Shown here in pieces: positions 42,708 to 52,886 of a stretch of 64,000 bases of DNA. Every line of letters starts with the position of its first letter. The first letter of the stretch is position 1. Both the position numbers and the translations under genes were made by a program. The notes under the pieces are model-generated. The model ran no database searches, was not told where the DNA came from, and saw nothing but the letters and a program-made list of their open reading frames with translations. The DNA lies in contig JAFDVO010000005.1 in the NCBI GenBank assembly GCA_018268955.1, positions 115,143 to 179,142 on the forward strand, in the 5' to 3' direction. The DNA comes from Acidobacteriota bacterium. GTDB lineage: Bacteria > Acidobacteriota > Vicinamibacteria > Vicinamibacterales > CAVVIG01.

Positions 42708-43433
42708 TCAGTTGGACGTGCCGTGCGCGTCGATCTGTTCCGCGGTGCTCTGCTCGAGGCGCGCCACAGTCGCCGGGTCGATCGAAAGCAGGGCGGCGAG
42801 CTGCGCGAGAAAGATGCGTTCGGACCCAGTGACGCTTTCATCGGCGCGCACGATCGAGAACGCCAGCACGTACAGGCCTTCCTTCTCCCGCGCGTCCGCA
42901 ACACCACTGACGATCTCGACTAGCGGCGTCACCCGTTCGAGTTCCTGCGCAACCACCGTCTCCGCTCCAACCGCGCGCGCCTGCGCAAGGATGGCCTCGC
43001 GCTCTGGCCCACCCAGCGTGCCGTCCGCTCGCGCCGCCGCAATCGTGAGGCGGACGGCCCGGAGCACTGCAGGAGGGATATCGGCAGGTACCGCTGTCGC
43101 CTGTGTTGGTGCGCGCCCGGGGAGGGGCGGTGGGACCACCGGGCCGCCGGTCATCTGGGGTGTCGATGGCGGAGTGGGAACCGGAGAGCCTGGCATTGGT
43201 CCCGGTGAGGGCCCGCCGCCCCACTGGTTGCCGCCGCTCTGAGCTGCCTGGCTGTTCTGCAAGGTCTCGAGCAGACCCCAGGCGAGGCCGGCGGCCGTCA
43301 GCATGGCTCCTGCGCCAACAGCGCCGCCGCGGCCACCGCCAGTGAGAAACCGGACCGCATTCACGCCCTTCTTGTTCGACTTCCCCGTGAGGGCTCCGCG
43401 CACGAGCGCGCCAAGGAGATCGGCTGGTTCCAT
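42708..43433 (-). CDS. DUF533/TerB-like protein
   Basis: 241 residues. Residues 1-30 are amphipathic (ADLLGALVRGALTG), then a hydrophobic segment (VGAGAMLTAAGLAWGLLETL, ~40-58), a long Pro/Gly linker to ~115, and a helical TerB-like domain from ~118 (AVLRAVRLTIAAARADGTLGG; EREAILAQARAVG; VLAFSIVRADESVTGSERIFLAQLAALLSID). This matches DUF533/YebE proteins, which carry a TerB fold behind a membrane anchor. Function unknown, linked to stress responses in other bacteria. Upstream of the frameshifted AIM24 gene; the pairing suggests they were one module. Confidence 0.8.
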   Translation of the reverse strand: MEPADLLGALVRGALTGKSNKKGVNAVRFLTGGGRGGAVGAGAMLTAAGLAWGLLETLQNSQAAQSGGNQWGGGPSPGPMPGSPVPTPPSTPQMTGGPVVPPPLPGRAPTQATAVPADIPPAVLRAVRLTIAAARADGTLGGPEREAILAQARAVGAETVVAQELERVTPLVEIVSGVADAREKEGLYVLAFSIVRADESVTGSERIFLAQLAALLSIDPATVARLEQSTAEQIDAHGTSN

Positions 43434-43514
43434 GCGCTCATCTTACGAGGCGGGCGTGCGGGCGCAAAGCACCTCTACTCGCTGGATGGGTGCGCTAACG
43501 CGCCCGGCCGCGCG

Positions 43515-44801
43515 TCAGCTCTTCGTAATCCGCTCGAGCCCGCCCATGTACGGCCGCAACGCCGTCGGGATGACAACGGACCCGTCGGCCTGCTGGTAGT
43601 TCTCGACAATCGCGATCAGCGTGCGCCCGACCGCCAGGCCGGACCCGTTCAGCGTGTGCACGAAGTCGGCCTTGCCGCTGCCCCCTGCCCGGAACTTGAT
43701 GTTCGCGCGCCGCGCCTGGAAGCTCTCCGTGTTGCTGCAGGACGAGATCTCCCGGTACATGTTCTGGCTCGGCAGCCAGACCTCGATGTCGTAGGTCTTG
43801 GCCGAGGCGAACCCCATGTCCCCGGTGCACAGGAGCACGGTCCGGAATGGCAGTTCCAGCCGCTTGAGCACCTCCTCGGCGTTCGCGACCAGCAACTCGA
43901 GTTCGGCGTGCGACTGCTCGGGCGTGGTGAACTTCACCAGTTCGACCTTGTCGAACTGGTGCTGCCGAATCAGGCCGCGTACGTCCTGCCCGTACGATCC
44001 CGCCTCGCTGCGGAAGCACGGCGTGTAGGCCGTGTACTTGATCGGCAGGTCGCGACCGTCGAGAATTTCGCCGCGGTGCAGGTTCGTGAGGGGGACCTCC
44101 GCCGTGGGGATCAGGTACAGATCCCAGTCGCCGGCGATCTTGAACAGATCCTGCTCGAACTTCGGCAGGTTGCCGGTCCCGGTGAGCGAGGCCGCGTTCA
44201 CCATGAACGGCGGCTCCATCTCACGGTAGCCATGCTCGGTCGTGTGCAGGTCGAGCATGAAGTTGATCAGGGCGCGTTCGAGACGCGCCCCCATGCCGCT
44301 CAGCACCGTGAAGCGGGCGCCCGAGATCTTGGTGCCGCGTTCGAAATCGATGATGCCGAGCGCCGGACCGACGTCCCAGTGCGCCTGCGGCTCGAAGTCA
44401 AAGGCACGAGGCTCGCCCACGGTCCTGACGACCGGGTTGTCCGCGGCGCTCTTCCCGAAGGGCACAGATGCGTGTGGCAGGTTCGGGAGCACCAGCAGTG
44501 CCTGCTCACGCTGCCGTTCGATGTCATCGAGCGCGGCGCCGAGCTGCTTGATCTGCTGCGCACGCTCGCGATTACGCTCCTGGATCGACGTCGTGTCGAG
44601 CCCTTCCCGCTTCGCGCGCGCGATCTCCTCTCCTGACGCGTTCTGCTCGCGCTTCAGGGACTCGTACTCGCCAATCAGGCGACGTCGCTCGGTATCGAGC
44701 GTCGCGATTCCTTCCAGCGCCTTGTCCGGATCCACTCCACGGTTGCGGAGACCGGTGCGCACAACGTCAATGTTTTCTCGGACAATCGTGGGATCGAGCA
44801 T
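43515..44801 (-). CDS. serS: Serine--tRNA ligase
   Basis: 428 residues, standard length. N-terminal tRNA-binding coiled coil (residues ~30-105, rich in Glu/Arg/Gln), then the class II core with motif 2 [24 protein letters not shown] and motif 3 [16 protein letters not shown], plus TEVPLTN and [13 protein letters not shown]. It charges tRNA-Ser (and tRNA-Sec where present) with serine. The ATG has GAGG 5 bp upstream. Its -10-like box overlaps that of galU on the opposite strand. A tRNA-Ser lies 2 kb away, apparently by chance. Confidence 0.97.
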   Translation of the reverse strand: MLDPTIVRENIDVVRTGLRNRGVDPDKALEGIATLDTERRRLIGEYESLKREQNASGEEIARAKREGLDTTSIQERNRERAQQIKQLGAALDDIERQREQALLVLPNLPHASVPFGKSAADNPVVRTVGEPRAFDFEPQAHWDVGPALGIIDFERGTKISGARFTVLSGMGARLERALINFMLDLHTTEHGYREMEPPFMVNAASLTGTGNLPKFEQDLFKIAGDWDLYLIPTAEVPLTNLHRGEILDGRDLPIKYTAYTPCFRSEAGSYGQDVRGLIRQHQFDKVELVKFTTPEQSHAELELLVANAEEVLKRLELPFRTVLLCTGDMGFASAKTYDIEVWLPSQNMYREISSCSNTESFQARRANIKFRAGGSGKADFVHTLNGSGLAVGRTLIAIVENYQQADGSVVIPTALRPYMGGLERITKS

Positions 44802-44816
44802 GCAACCTCGCGCCCC

Positions 44817-44827
44817 TATTGTATAGA
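44817..44827. promoter_or_regulatory. Back-to-back -10 boxes between serS and galU
   Basis: TATTGTATAGA: on the plus strand TATAGA (44822-44827) lies 9 bp before the galU ATG; on the minus strand TACAAT (44818-44823) lies 16 bp before the serS ATG. Only 35 bp separate the two starts, so the promoters must overlap. Confidence 0.45.
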
Positions 44828-44836
44828 AGGGTCGGA

Positions 44837-45757
44837 ATGAGTTCTGCTAGGATCCCGCGCGTGACGACCAGAGTTCGCAAGGCGGTGTTCCCGGCCGCGG
44901 GCCTCGGCACCCGTTTTCTTCCCGCCACCAAGGCGCAGCCCAAGGAAATGCTGCCGCTGGTGGACAAGCCCATCATTCAGTACGGCGTCGAGGAAGCGGT
45001 GGCTTCAGGCGTCGACAACATCATCCTGGTCACCGGCCGCGGCAAGAATGCGATCGAGGATCATTTCGACGTCTCGGTGGAGCTCGAGACCTTTCTCGAG
45101 GCCCGTGGCAAGAAGGAACAGCTGGACGAGATCCGCAAGATCTCGAACATGATCAACTTCGCGTACGTGCGCCAGGGCGAACCGCTCGGGCTCGGCCACG
45201 CGGTGCTGGTTACCAAGGAGCTTGTCGGCAACGAGCCGTTCGCCGTCATCCTCGCCGACGACGTGATCGATGCGAATCCGCCGGCGGTGCAGCAGCTCGT
45301 CGACGTCTTCAACAAGGTGCAGGGGCCGGTGCTCGCGGTGGAGCGCGTGCCGATGGACGAGGTCTCCAGCTACGGCGTCATTGCGCCGAACCTGTCCGCG
45401 AAGCTGGGCGACGGCATCTACGAAGTCACCGATCTCGTCGAGAAACCGCCGAAGAGCGAGGCGCCGTCGGACCTGGCGATCATCGGCCGGTACATCCTGA
45501 CGCCGGACATCTTTCCCGCGCTCGAAGCAACGAAGAGCGACAGGACCGGGGAGATTCAGCTCACCAACGGCTTGCGGGAACTGCTGAAGAGACGCCCCAT
45601 CTACGCGTGCGAAGTGAAGGGCACGCGCCATGACACGGGCAACAAGCTGGGCTTCCTGAAGGCGGTCGTGTACTTCGCGATGCGCCGCCCGGACCTCCGC
45701 GACAAGTTCGCGGAGTACCTGACCTCACTCGGGCTCGACGTACCAGCCCGGCGTTAG
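44837..45757 (+). CDS. galU: UTP--glucose-1-phosphate uridylyltransferase
   Basis: 306 residues from the ATG at 44837 (AAGG 6 bp upstream; a GTG at 44861 with AGGA is an alternative). The nucleotidyltransferase signature is [21 protein letters not shown], followed by [20 protein letters not shown] in shorter pieces, ILADDVIDA (metal-binding Asp) and [13 protein letters not shown]. Makes UDP-glucose for polysaccharide, lipopolysaccharide and trehalose synthesis. Followed by a bidirectional hairpin at 45763-45785. Confidence 0.95.
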   Translation: MSSARIPRVTTRVRKAVFPAAGLGTRFLPATKAQPKEMLPLVDKPIIQYGVEEAVASGVDNIILVTGRGKNAIEDHFDVSVELETFLEARGKKEQLDEIRKISNMINFAYVRQGEPLGLGHAVLVTKELVGNEPFAVILADDVIDANPPAVQQLVDVFNKVQGPVLAVERVPMDEVSSYGVIAPNLSAKLGDGIYEVTDLVEKPPKSEAPSDLAIIGRYILTPDIFPALEATKSDRTGEIQLTNGLRELLKRRPIYACEVKGTRHDTGNKLGFLKAVVYFAMRRPDLRDKFAEYLTSLGLDVPARR

Positions 45758-45762
45758 TCGAC

Positions 45763-45785
45763 CGGCCGGGCCCTCGGCCCGGCCG
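45763..45785. terminator. Bidirectional GC-rich hairpin between galU and the zinc-ribbon gene
   Basis: Perfect 10-bp stem CGGCCGGGCC / GGCCCGGCCG with a 3-nt loop, 5 bp after the galU stop and before the convergent gene ending at 45801. No U-tract. Confidence 0.55.
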
Positions 45786-45800
45786 TCAGCCTCCCAGGCC

Positions 45801-46091
45801 TTACTCGGACTTCGTGGAGCTGCTGTCCGAAGACGTGCCTGCCGCGGACGCGCTCTCGCTGGACGTGCTGCCTTCCTTGGCGGGTGCGGCCTTCGTCGCG
45901 CTCGTCGAATCCTTCTTCGCGTAGTCGGTGATGTACCAGCCCGATCCCTTGAACTGGATCGCGGGTGATGCCATCAGCTTGTGCACGCCCTTCCCGCACT
46001 TCGGGCAGGTGTCGAGCGGCGCGTCCGAGAACTTCTGAATGACCTCGAAGCGATGTCCGCAGCTATCGCACTCGTATTCGTAAAGCGGCAT
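45801..46091 (-). CDS. FmdB-family zinc-ribbon protein
   Basis: 96 residues. Two Cys pairs, C8-x2-C11 and C29-x2-C32, with the family pattern MPLYEYECDSCGHRFE and HKLMASPAIQFKGSGWYITDY. The C-terminal ~35 residues are Ser/Ala/Lys-rich and disordered. FmdB-type proteins are small regulatory or assembly factors of unknown exact role. It lies 34 bp after the DUF885 gene on the same strand. Confidence 0.9.
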   Translation of the reverse strand: MPLYEYECDSCGHRFEVIQKFSDAPLDTCPKCGKGVHKLMASPAIQFKGSGWYITDYAKKDSTSATKAAPAKEGSTSSESASAAGTSSDSSSTKSE

Positions 46092-46125
46092 ATCTCTCAG
46101 GAACCCTGAAACGGTTGTTGCGGCC

Positions 46126-47784
46126 TCACTCCAGCACGTCGCCGTTGTTCGGACCGAGCATCAGCTCGCGATGCAGCCAGAACGGGGCGCAGCCGTGGGA
46201 CAACAGCGTGTCGTGGAACGTCTTCAGGGAGAAGCCCTTCCCCTGCTGCGCCTTGTAGTCCTGCCGCAGCTTCAGCAACATCATCTTGCCGGCGCTGTAG
46301 ACCAGGTACGTCGGGTCGAACGTGCCCCGTTCCGCCTCTCGACGCGCAGCCACTTCCTCCAGGTACGCGTCCTCTCGGAACATCCGCACGCCCTGCTCCA
46401 CTGACATATCTTCCGCGTGCAGGCGGATGCAGACAATGAAGCGGACCAGGCGGATGAGGGCTTCGGCCAGCTGGCCCAGGCGGATGCCATGGTCGTTCCG
46501 GCCGAAGCCGTTTTCGACCATCATCTGCTCGCAGTAGTGCGCCCATCCCTCGACGAAGGAGGCGGGGGCAAAGAGGATCGACTTCCGGGCTTTCGAGGTC
46601 ACCTTCCGCAGATGCTGGTAATGCAGGAAGTGACCCGGATACACCTCGTGAATCGACACCGACCAGAGCGTCGGGAGGTTGTAATCGCGCAGGTGCTCGA
46701 CCTGACGTTCTGACGGCCAGGACGGGTCGGCATCCGTCAGGTAGTAGTAGGCGCGAGTCGGCTTGCTCTCGAACGGACCGGGGGTCCACATGCTCGCGAA
46801 CGACCACCGGTAGAAGTCCGGCGTCGGCGCCACGACGATCGGCTCACCCTCCGGCATGGAGATGAGGCTCTGCCGCTCAAGAAACGTGCGGAGTTCCTCA
46901 ACCTGCTCCCGCCCGACCTTCGCGAGCTGGCCCGGCTGCGGGTGGTTGTCCTTGGTCTTCGCCCAGACGGCGAGCGGGTCGCCGCCGTTCACCTTCGCCG
47001 CAACCTGCCGGAAAGCTTCCTGCGTCGCCGCGAGTTCGCGCTCGGCCATGGCGAGCAGGCGCTCCACGGGGATGTTGATCCCTTCCTCGAGGCGCAGCTT
47101 CTGCTCGAACTTGTCTCGACCGAGCCGGAACGAGGCGCGGGCCTTGGGCGCGATTTCCTTCTCGAGGTAGTCGATGTATCCAAGAATCGCCTGGGACGCT
47201 TCCTGCTGGGCGTCCGCAAGGTCGCCGAGGAGATGCAGGTCGTCCACATCCGCGAACGCCCGGGGCAGATCGTGCTCGATGAACTTGAGCGCGCCCCTCA
47301 TCGTCTCGATGCCGACCTTGACGAAGATGCCCGGTGGTTCCTTGACGTTGTCGCGGGCGGCCTGGATCAACCGTGGTGCCTGGCGCAGCTTGGAGAGCAC
47401 CCGCCGCGCGCGCTCGGGGGCGGACGCGTGGGTGAACAGCGCCTGAGTGGCGAGGCTGGACGCAAGAACGTCCGCGTAGATCTGCGGGTTCCTTTCCCAG
47501 GGACGGATCGCCTCGAGGTCGAACATCCGTGCGCGCAGGTGGGACGCGAGCATGCGGTGCTCGAGCGCCTCGACCTGCGTCAGCCCGGCCTGATCGATCT
47601 CCTCGAGCCGCCGGAGGTACCCGGCCAGCGCACGCGCCTCCGAATCGATGCCATGGCGGCTCAGATCCTCGAGCAGGTCGTCATGCGTGTGCACGCCGTC
47701 GAGCGTTGCGTGTGTGGGGTGCGTTTCGTGGAGGTACCCGAGAAGGTCGTCAACGAAATGCGGCAGCGGTTCGGAAACGGGCAT
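46126..47784 (-). CDS. DUF885-family peptidase-like protein
   Basis: 552 residues from the ATG at 47784 (AAGGA 4 bp upstream); the frame extends further upstream but that segment overlaps the divergent rsmI region. No clear signal peptide. The core carries the family's putative metal motif SIHEVYPGHFLHY (H-E-x-x-P-G-H) with a downstream FVEGWAHYCEQMM glutamate segment, and the AWLGRNDHGIRLGQ-like FGRNDHGIRLGQLAEALIR. Family members are presumed metallopeptidases; the activity has not been shown for this branch as far as I know. Divergent from rsmI. Confidence 0.85.
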   Translation of the reverse strand: MPVSEPLPHFVDDLLGYLHETHPTHATLDGVHTHDDLLEDLSRHGIDSEARALAGYLRRLEEIDQAGLTQVEALEHRMLASHLRARMFDLEAIRPWERNPQIYADVLASSLATQALFTHASAPERARRVLSKLRQAPRLIQAARDNVKEPPGIFVKVGIETMRGALKFIEHDLPRAFADVDDLHLLGDLADAQQEASQAILGYIDYLEKEIAPKARASFRLGRDKFEQKLRLEEGINIPVERLLAMAERELAATQEAFRQVAAKVNGGDPLAVWAKTKDNHPQPGQLAKVGREQVEELRTFLERQSLISMPEGEPIVVAPTPDFYRWSFASMWTPGPFESKPTRAYYYLTDADPSWPSERQVEHLRDYNLPTLWSVSIHEVYPGHFLHYQHLRKVTSKARKSILFAPASFVEGWAHYCEQMMVENGFGRNDHGIRLGQLAEALIRLVRFIVCIRLHAEDMSVEQGVRMFREDAYLEEVAARREAERGTFDPTYLVYSAGKMMLLKLRQDYKAQQGKGFSLKTFHDTLLSHGCAPFWLHRELMLGPNNGDVLE

Positions 47785-47850
47785 GGGTCCTTGGACGCAA
47801 CGGGTTGATGAAGCCTCTTGGGCGCACGGGGTGCGCCGATCCGCCAATGG

Positions 47851-47856
47851 TACAAT
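47851..47856 (+). promoter_or_regulatory. -10-like TACAAT upstream of rsmI
   Basis: TACAAT ends 14 bp before the rsmI ATG, so the predicted leader is ~8 nt. No clear -35 box at the right distance. Confidence 0.35.
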
Positions 47857-47870
47857 AAAGATCCCAGCCG

Positions 47871-48734
47871 ATGGCCGGTACGCTCTTCGTCGTCGCGACG
47901 CCGATCGGCAACCTCGAAGATATCTCACCCCGCGCCATCAAGGTGCTGCGCGAGGTGGCCCTCATCGCGGCCGAGGACACACGTCGCACCGGCCATCTCC
48001 TTCAGCGGTTCGGACTTACCACCCGAACTACCAGTTTCCACGAGCACAGCCTGAAGGGCAAGACATCGGTCCTGCTCGAGCGCCTCCTGGCAGGCGACGA
48101 CGTTGCCTTGGTGTCTGATGCCGGCACTCCCGGGATCTCGGATCCTGGCGACCCACTCATCCGCGCCGCATACGACGCCGGCATCCGGGTGACACCGATT
48201 CCCGGGCCCAGCGCAGCGGTCACGGCGGTCTCCGCCAGTGGATTCGGAGGAGGGGGGTTCATATTCTTGGGCTTCCCCCCAACCAAGGGAAGCGCCCGGG
48301 CCGCCTGGATCGCCGCTCTGCGGGCGGCCAGCGCAGCGGTCGGTGCTGCCGTGTTCTACGAAGCCCCCCATCGGATTGTCGACACGCTCGCCCAGCTGCG
48401 GGACGCGCTCGGCGACATCGAAGTTGTTATATGCCGTGAGCTTACGAAGATTCACGAGGAAGTCATTCACGGCAGCCTCGGCACGCTCCGGCTCGACGAG
48501 CCCCGCGGAGAGTTCACGGTGGTCCTGAATATTGGGCAGATAGCCGCGGAACTGCGCACGGCTGACGCCCTCGCGGTAGTCACTGCCGAGGATCTCGCGC
48601 GGGAGTTCCGCGACCTCACCGAGAATCAGCAGAAGACCCGCCGCCAAGCGATTGCTGCGATCGCCAGGAAGCATCAACTGCAGGCGCGCGATGTGTACGC
48701 GCGGCTGGAGGTAGCGAAGTCCTCCGGCGTTTGA
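47871..48734 (+). CDS. rsmI: 16S rRNA (cytidine(1402)-2'-O)-methyltransferase
   Basis: 287 residues of the RsmI/YraL family (tetrapyrrole-methylase fold): TLFVVATPIGNLEDISPRAI, EDTRRTGHLLQRFG, SDAGTPGISDPG, GFPPTKG and FYEAPHRIVDTL, with RELTKIHEEVIHG. It methylates the 2'-OH of C1402 in the ribosomal decoding centre using SAM. A TACAAT box lies just upstream. Divergent from the DUF885 gene. Confidence 0.96.
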   Translation: MAGTLFVVATPIGNLEDISPRAIKVLREVALIAAEDTRRTGHLLQRFGLTTRTTSFHEHSLKGKTSVLLERLLAGDDVALVSDAGTPGISDPGDPLIRAAYDAGIRVTPIPGPSAAVTAVSASGFGGGGFIFLGFPPTKGSARAAWIAALRAASAAVGAAVFYEAPHRIVDTLAQLRDALGDIEVVICRELTKIHEEVIHGSLGTLRLDEPRGEFTVVLNIGQIAAELRTADALAVVTAEDLAREFRDLTENQQKTRRQAIAAIARKHQLQARDVYARLEVAKSSGV

Positions 48735-48809
48735 CCGAGGCGTTCGGGTTTTGATAAGGTTCGTCGCGTTTTTCGGCGTGTAATTTCCGCTTCCCGCGAA
48801 TCCCACACT

Positions 48810-49412
48810 ATGGCGAAGTCGCAGCGACCCCAGCCGAAATCAAAGGGCGACCCGGCACCAGCCGCCCCTATCACCGCGCCTGGCGGGCAGAAGGGTGCGG
48901 ACGGCGCCGCCCGTCGGCCGACCTATGCCGATGCGGTGGCCCTCTACGAAAAGGGGCTCGAAGCCCTCCAGCGTCATGATTACAGCCGGGCTCTCGAGCA
49001 GCTGCGCGGCGTCCTGACGCAGTTCCCCGAAGAACGCGAACTCCACGAGAGGGTTCGCCTGTACATCAACGTCTGCGAGCGCCACGCGCGTGCGCAGACG
49101 GTCGCCCCGCAGACGGTGCAGGAGCGGCTCTACGCATCCACGCTGGCCCTCAACGGCGGGCGCTACGACGAGGCCATCTCCCACCTCCGGCTCGTCCGCG
49201 ACGAAGACCCGGACAACGATCATGCGCTCTACATGCTCGCCGTTGCGCACGCGCAGCGGGGCGAGCTTGCGGAGTCGATCGCACACCTGGAGCGCGCGAT
49301 CGCGCTGAACCCGGAAAATCGGGCGCTGGCTCGCCGGGATCCCGACCTCGAGCCACTGCACGACGACGAAGCGTTCCACACGGCGGTGGACCCTACCCAC
49401 AGCCATCACTGA
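48810..49412 (+). CDS. Tetratricopeptide-repeat protein
   Basis: 200 residues. A basic, Pro/Ala-rich N terminus (to ~35) precedes TPR units: YADAVALYEKGLEALQRHDYSRAL, RLYASTLALNGGRYDEAISHL, and HALYMLAVAHAQRGELAESIAHLERAIALNPEN split across residues ~130-165. No signal peptide, so it is probably a cytoplasmic scaffold. It sits between rsmI and glmU on the same strand; a direct functional link is not evident. Confidence 0.85.
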   Translation: MAKSQRPQPKSKGDPAPAAPITAPGGQKGADGAARRPTYADAVALYEKGLEALQRHDYSRALEQLRGVLTQFPEERELHERVRLYINVCERHARAQTVAPQTVQERLYASTLALNGGRYDEAISHLRLVRDEDPDNDHALYMLAVAHAQRGELAESIAHLERAIALNPENRALARRDPDLEPLHDDEAFHTAVDPTHSHH

Positions 49413-49454
49413 GGCGGACTCGCCTACATCGCGCCCGCAATCAGGACGATAATC

Positions 49455-50849
49455 GTGAACGCCATGTCTGACGTTCACATCGTCGTCCTCGCGGCAGGGA
49501 AGGGAACCCGGATGAAATCGGCGGTTCCCAAGGTGCTGCACCAGCTCGCGGGCAAGCCAATCATCGAGCATGTGCTTGCGGCCGCGGCCGCGCTGTCACC
49601 GCGTTCCACGACCGTGGTCATCGGGCATCAGGCCGAGGAACTCCGTTCGGCCCTCGCTCGCCACCCGCACCTGCAGTTCGTCGTCCAGGAGCCCCAGCTC
49701 GGAACGGCCCACGCGCTCCTCACCGCAGAGACCGTCCTCCACGGAAAACGCGGAACCCTGATCCTGCTGTCCGGCGACGTTCCCGCGCTCTCCGCGCCCA
49801 CGCTGCAGTCGCTGATCCAGGTTCACACCGAGGCGGCTGCCGCGGCCACCGTGATGACGGCGATCGTGCCGAACCCGCACGGCTACGGTCGCATCATTCG
49901 CGACGGCGGGAAGATTGCACGTATCGTCGAGGAGAAGGATGCGACTGGGGAGGAGCGCCAGGTCCAGGAGATCAACGCGGGGATCTATGCCTTCGACCTC
50001 CCAGGCTTGTTCGATGCGGTGCGGAGTATCGGTGCGGCCAACGCGCAGCGCGAGTACTACCTGCCTGATCTCGTGAGCATCTACAGGGCCGGTGGCCGCC
50101 GCGTCGAAACCGTCACCGTGAACGATCCTGTGGAAATTCAGGGGATCAACAGCCGGCGGGAACTCGCGGACCTTGCCCGCCACATCCGGCGACGCACCAA
50201 CGACACGTTGATGGCAGCAGGGGTCACGCTCCTCGATCCCGACACCGCCTACATCGATCCGGATGCGGTCATCGGCACGGATACCGTGATTCACCCAGGC
50301 GTGAGCATCGAAGGCCCCACTCAGATCGGGCGGGGCTGCACGGTCTACCCTGGCGTGCGCATCACGCGTTCGCGCATCGCGGACGACGCCGCCGTCCTGG
50401 ACCACTCCATCATCGTCGACAGTTCCGTTGGACCTGGCGCGTCGGTCGGCCCGTTTGCGCACCTGCGCAGCGCGGCCGAGGTCGGTCCTCACGCGAAGGT
50501 TGGCAACTTCGTGGAGCTGAAGAAGACCGTGCTCGGCCCAGGCTCGAAGGCGTCACACCTCGCGTACCTCGGCGATGCGGTGATCGGCGAGTCGGTCAAC
50601 ATCGGCGCAGGGACGATCACCTGCAACTACGACGGCTCGCGCAAGCAGACCACCAGGATCGAGGACGGCGCGTTCATCGGCAGCGACACGCAGCTGATTG
50701 CGCCGGTGACCGTCGGGCGGAACGCGTACGTTGGGACGGGCACGACCATCCGCGAAGATGTGCCGGCTGGCGCGCTGGCGGTCAGCGCCGGCCGACAGCG
50801 CAACATCGAAGGCTGGGTCGAGCAGAAGCGCAAGAAGGCGTCCGAGTGA
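49455..50849 (+). CDS. glmU: Bifunctional UDP-N-acetylglucosamine pyrophosphorylase / glucosamine-1-phosphate N-acetyltransferase
   Basis: 464 residues from a GTG at 49455 with AGGA 8 bp upstream; an ATG at 49464 is also possible and would then lie 10 bp after a -10-like GATAAT. N-terminal uridylyltransferase (IVVLAAGKGTRMKSAVPKVLHQL; LLSGDVPAL), C-terminal left-handed beta-helix with hexapeptide repeats (IDPDAVIGTDTVIHPGVSI; KVGNFVELKKTVLGPGSK; YLGDAVIGESVNIGAGTI). It makes UDP-GlcNAc for peptidoglycan and lipid A. Followed by glmS. Confidence 0.96.
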   Translation: MNAMSDVHIVVLAAGKGTRMKSAVPKVLHQLAGKPIIEHVLAAAAALSPRSTTVVIGHQAEELRSALARHPHLQFVVQEPQLGTAHALLTAETVLHGKRGTLILLSGDVPALSAPTLQSLIQVHTEAAAAATVMTAIVPNPHGYGRIIRDGGKIARIVEEKDATGEERQVQEINAGIYAFDLPGLFDAVRSIGAANAQREYYLPDLVSIYRAGGRRVETVTVNDPVEIQGINSRRELADLARHIRRRTNDTLMAAGVTLLDPDTAYIDPDAVIGTDTVIHPGVSIEGPTQIGRGCTVYPGVRITRSRIADDAAVLDHSIIVDSSVGPGASVGPFAHLRSAAEVGPHAKVGNFVELKKTVLGPGSKASHLAYLGDAVIGESVNIGAGTITCNYDGSRKQTTRIEDGAFIGSDTQLIAPVTVGRNAYVGTGTTIREDVPAGALAVSAGRQRNIEGWVEQKRKKASE

Positions 50850-50912
50850 CGGCCGCCTCTCTGCACTCCGACATCTGAATTCTCAAATCGACGAAACAAA
50901 GGTTCATACGGT

Positions 50913-52757
50913 ATGTGCGGGATCATCGGATACATCGGGCCGAAGCCGGTCGTGCCAGTGCTCATCGACGGGCTGCGGAAGCTCGAATATCGCGGCTACG
51001 ACTCCGCGGGTGTGGCGGTCGTCTCCGACGGGACGGTGACGCTGCGGCGGAGCGCGGGCAAGCTGTCGAACCTCGAGCAGGCTATCGGAAACGATCCAAT
51101 CGTCGGCGACTACGGGGTTGGCCACACACGCTGGGCGACGCACGGTCGCCCCACCGAGGAGAACGCGCACCCGCACCGCGACTGCACGGGCCGCATCGTC
51201 GTCGTGCATAACGGCATCATCGAGAACTACCTCGACCTCAAGCAGGAGCTCCAGCGCCAGGGGCACCGCTTCGTCACCGAGACCGACACCGAAATCGTCG
51301 CGCACCTCGTCGAACGCGAGATGAAGGACGATGGGCTCGAGAACGCCGTCCGTCGCGCGCTGCTGCTGATGCGTGGTCTGTTTGCGCTCGTGCTGATTTC
51401 GGCCGACGATCCGGAGAAGATCGTGGCGGTCCGCAACGGACCGCCCATCGTCGTCGGCCTCGGCGAGGGCGAGTTCTTCGTCGCCTCGGACATCCCGGCG
51501 ATCCTGAGCCACACGCGAGATGTGGTGTTCCTCGGCGACGAAGAGATGGCGATCATCACCCGCACGGGCGTGAGCTTTACGGATTTCTTCGCACGCCCCG
51601 TCTCCGCGGCCACCCAGCGGGTCCTCTGGGATCCGATCATGGCGGAGAAGGCGGGATACAAGCACTTCATGCTCAAGGAGATCTTCGAGCAGCCGACCGC
51701 TGCCCGCGAGACGATCCTCGGGCGCGTGTCGCAGGATTCCGGCCGCGTGTTCCTCGAGGAGATGAAGGTCACCGAGGCGCAACTCAAGGCTGTCGAGCGC
51801 GTCACGATCCTGGCGTGCGGCACATCCTGGCACGCTGGCCTCGTCGGCAAGTTCCTGATCGAGCAGCTCGCACGTATCCCGGTCGATGTCGACTACGGAT
51901 CGGAGTATCGCTACCGCAAGCCGATCGTCGACCACCGGATGCTGGCGATCGTGATCACGCAGTCCGGCGAAACGGCCGACACGCTGGCGGCCCTGCGCGA
52001 GGCGAAGAAGGACGGCGCGGCGAGCATCGCCATCTGCAATGTCGTCGGCAGCATGGCCACGCGTGAAACCGACGGTACGGTCTACACGCACGCCGGCCCG
52101 GAAATTGGCGTCGCTTCGACGAAGGCTTTCACGTCGCAGCTCGTGGCGTTGTATCTGCTGGCACTTCGCCTGGGTCAGGTGCGGGGGGCGCTGAGCGCTG
52201 AGGCCTCACGGCCGCATATCGATGCGTTGCTACAGCTCCCGCTTCTCCTCGAGCAGGCGTTGAAGCTGGCCCCGCAGGTGGAGGAGATCGCCGGCCGCTT
52301 CTATTCGCGGACCGATTTCCTGTATCTCGGGCGCGGGATCAACTATCCGATCGCGCTCGAGGGTGCGCTCAAGCTGAAGGAGATCTCCTACATCCACGCC
52401 GAGGGCTACCCGGCTGGGGAGATGAAGCACGGCCCGATCGCCCTCATCGACGAACGCATGCCCGTCGTCACGATCGCACCGCACGACGCGGTGTTCGAGA
52501 AGATGATCGGCAACATGCAGGAAGTGAAAGCGCGCAGCGGTTCAGTGATCGCACTCACGACACGCGGCGACGACAAGCTCCGCGCGATCCTCGACAACTC
52601 CCGCGACTTCATCCTCGAGCTGCCTGAGACGCCGGAACTCCTGACGCCGATCGTCATGACGATCCCCCTGCAGTTGCTGGCGTACGACATCGCCGTCCGC
52701 CGTGGGTGCGACGTGGACCAGCCGCGCAACCTCGCCAAGTCGGTGACCGTCGAGTAG
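50913..52757 (+). CDS. glmS: Glutamine--fructose-6-phosphate aminotransferase (isomerizing)
   Basis: 614 residues. The N-terminal glutamine amidotransferase domain starts MCGIIGYIG with the catalytic Cys2 exposed after Met removal, then [12 protein letters not shown] and [19 protein letters not shown]. Two SIS domains follow ([57 protein letters not shown]). The C-terminal [16 protein letters not shown] is the conserved end. It makes glucosamine-6-phosphate, the first step to UDP-GlcNAc completed by GlmU upstream. AAAGG precedes the ATG. I see no glmS ribozyme in the 63-bp interval upstream. Confidence 0.97.
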   Translation: MCGIIGYIGPKPVVPVLIDGLRKLEYRGYDSAGVAVVSDGTVTLRRSAGKLSNLEQAIGNDPIVGDYGVGHTRWATHGRPTEENAHPHRDCTGRIVVVHNGIIENYLDLKQELQRQGHRFVTETDTEIVAHLVEREMKDDGLENAVRRALLLMRGLFALVLISADDPEKIVAVRNGPPIVVGLGEGEFFVASDIPAILSHTRDVVFLGDEEMAIITRTGVSFTDFFARPVSAATQRVLWDPIMAEKAGYKHFMLKEIFEQPTAARETILGRVSQDSGRVFLEEMKVTEAQLKAVERVTILACGTSWHAGLVGKFLIEQLARIPVDVDYGSEYRYRKPIVDHRMLAIVITQSGETADTLAALREAKKDGAASIAICNVVGSMATRETDGTVYTHAGPEIGVASTKAFTSQLVALYLLALRLGQVRGALSAEASRPHIDALLQLPLLLEQALKLAPQVEEIAGRFYSRTDFLYLGRGINYPIALEGALKLKEISYIHAEGYPAGEMKHGPIALIDERMPVVTIAPHDAVFEKMIGNMQEVKARSGSVIALTTRGDDKLRAILDNSRDFILELPETPELLTPIVMTIPLQLLAYDIAVRRGCDVDQPRNLAKSVTVE

Positions 52758-52769
52758 GGGCCGGCAGCG

Positions 52770-52789
52770 TGCGGCGAACTCACGCCGCA
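52770..52789 (+). terminator. Hairpin after glmS
   Basis: A 7-bp stem TGCGGCG / CGCCGCA with a 6-nt loop, 12 bp after the glmS stop. No U-tract; weak candidate. Confidence 0.35.
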
Positions 52790-52873
52790 TTGGGGAGCAC
52801 ACCGAAGGTCGAGGTCCGTGCACGCACGAGATCTCGGGGCATGTCAACCGCTGAAGGTGGTGGGGCGGCTCAT

Positions 52874-52879
52874 TATACT
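52874..52879 (+). promoter_or_regulatory. -10 box TATACT 7 bp before pcrA
   Basis: TATACT at 52874-52879; the pcrA ATG at 52887 lies where transcription would be expected to begin, so the mRNA may be leaderless. The best -35 at 17 bp (CTGAAG) is poor. Confidence 0.45.
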
Positions 52880-52886
52880 TGTCGGA

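Noticed and set aside
50850..50912. Possible glmS ribozyme upstream of glmS
   Set aside because: The interval is only 63 bp and lacks the conserved ribozyme core; such ribozymes are essentially confined to other phyla.
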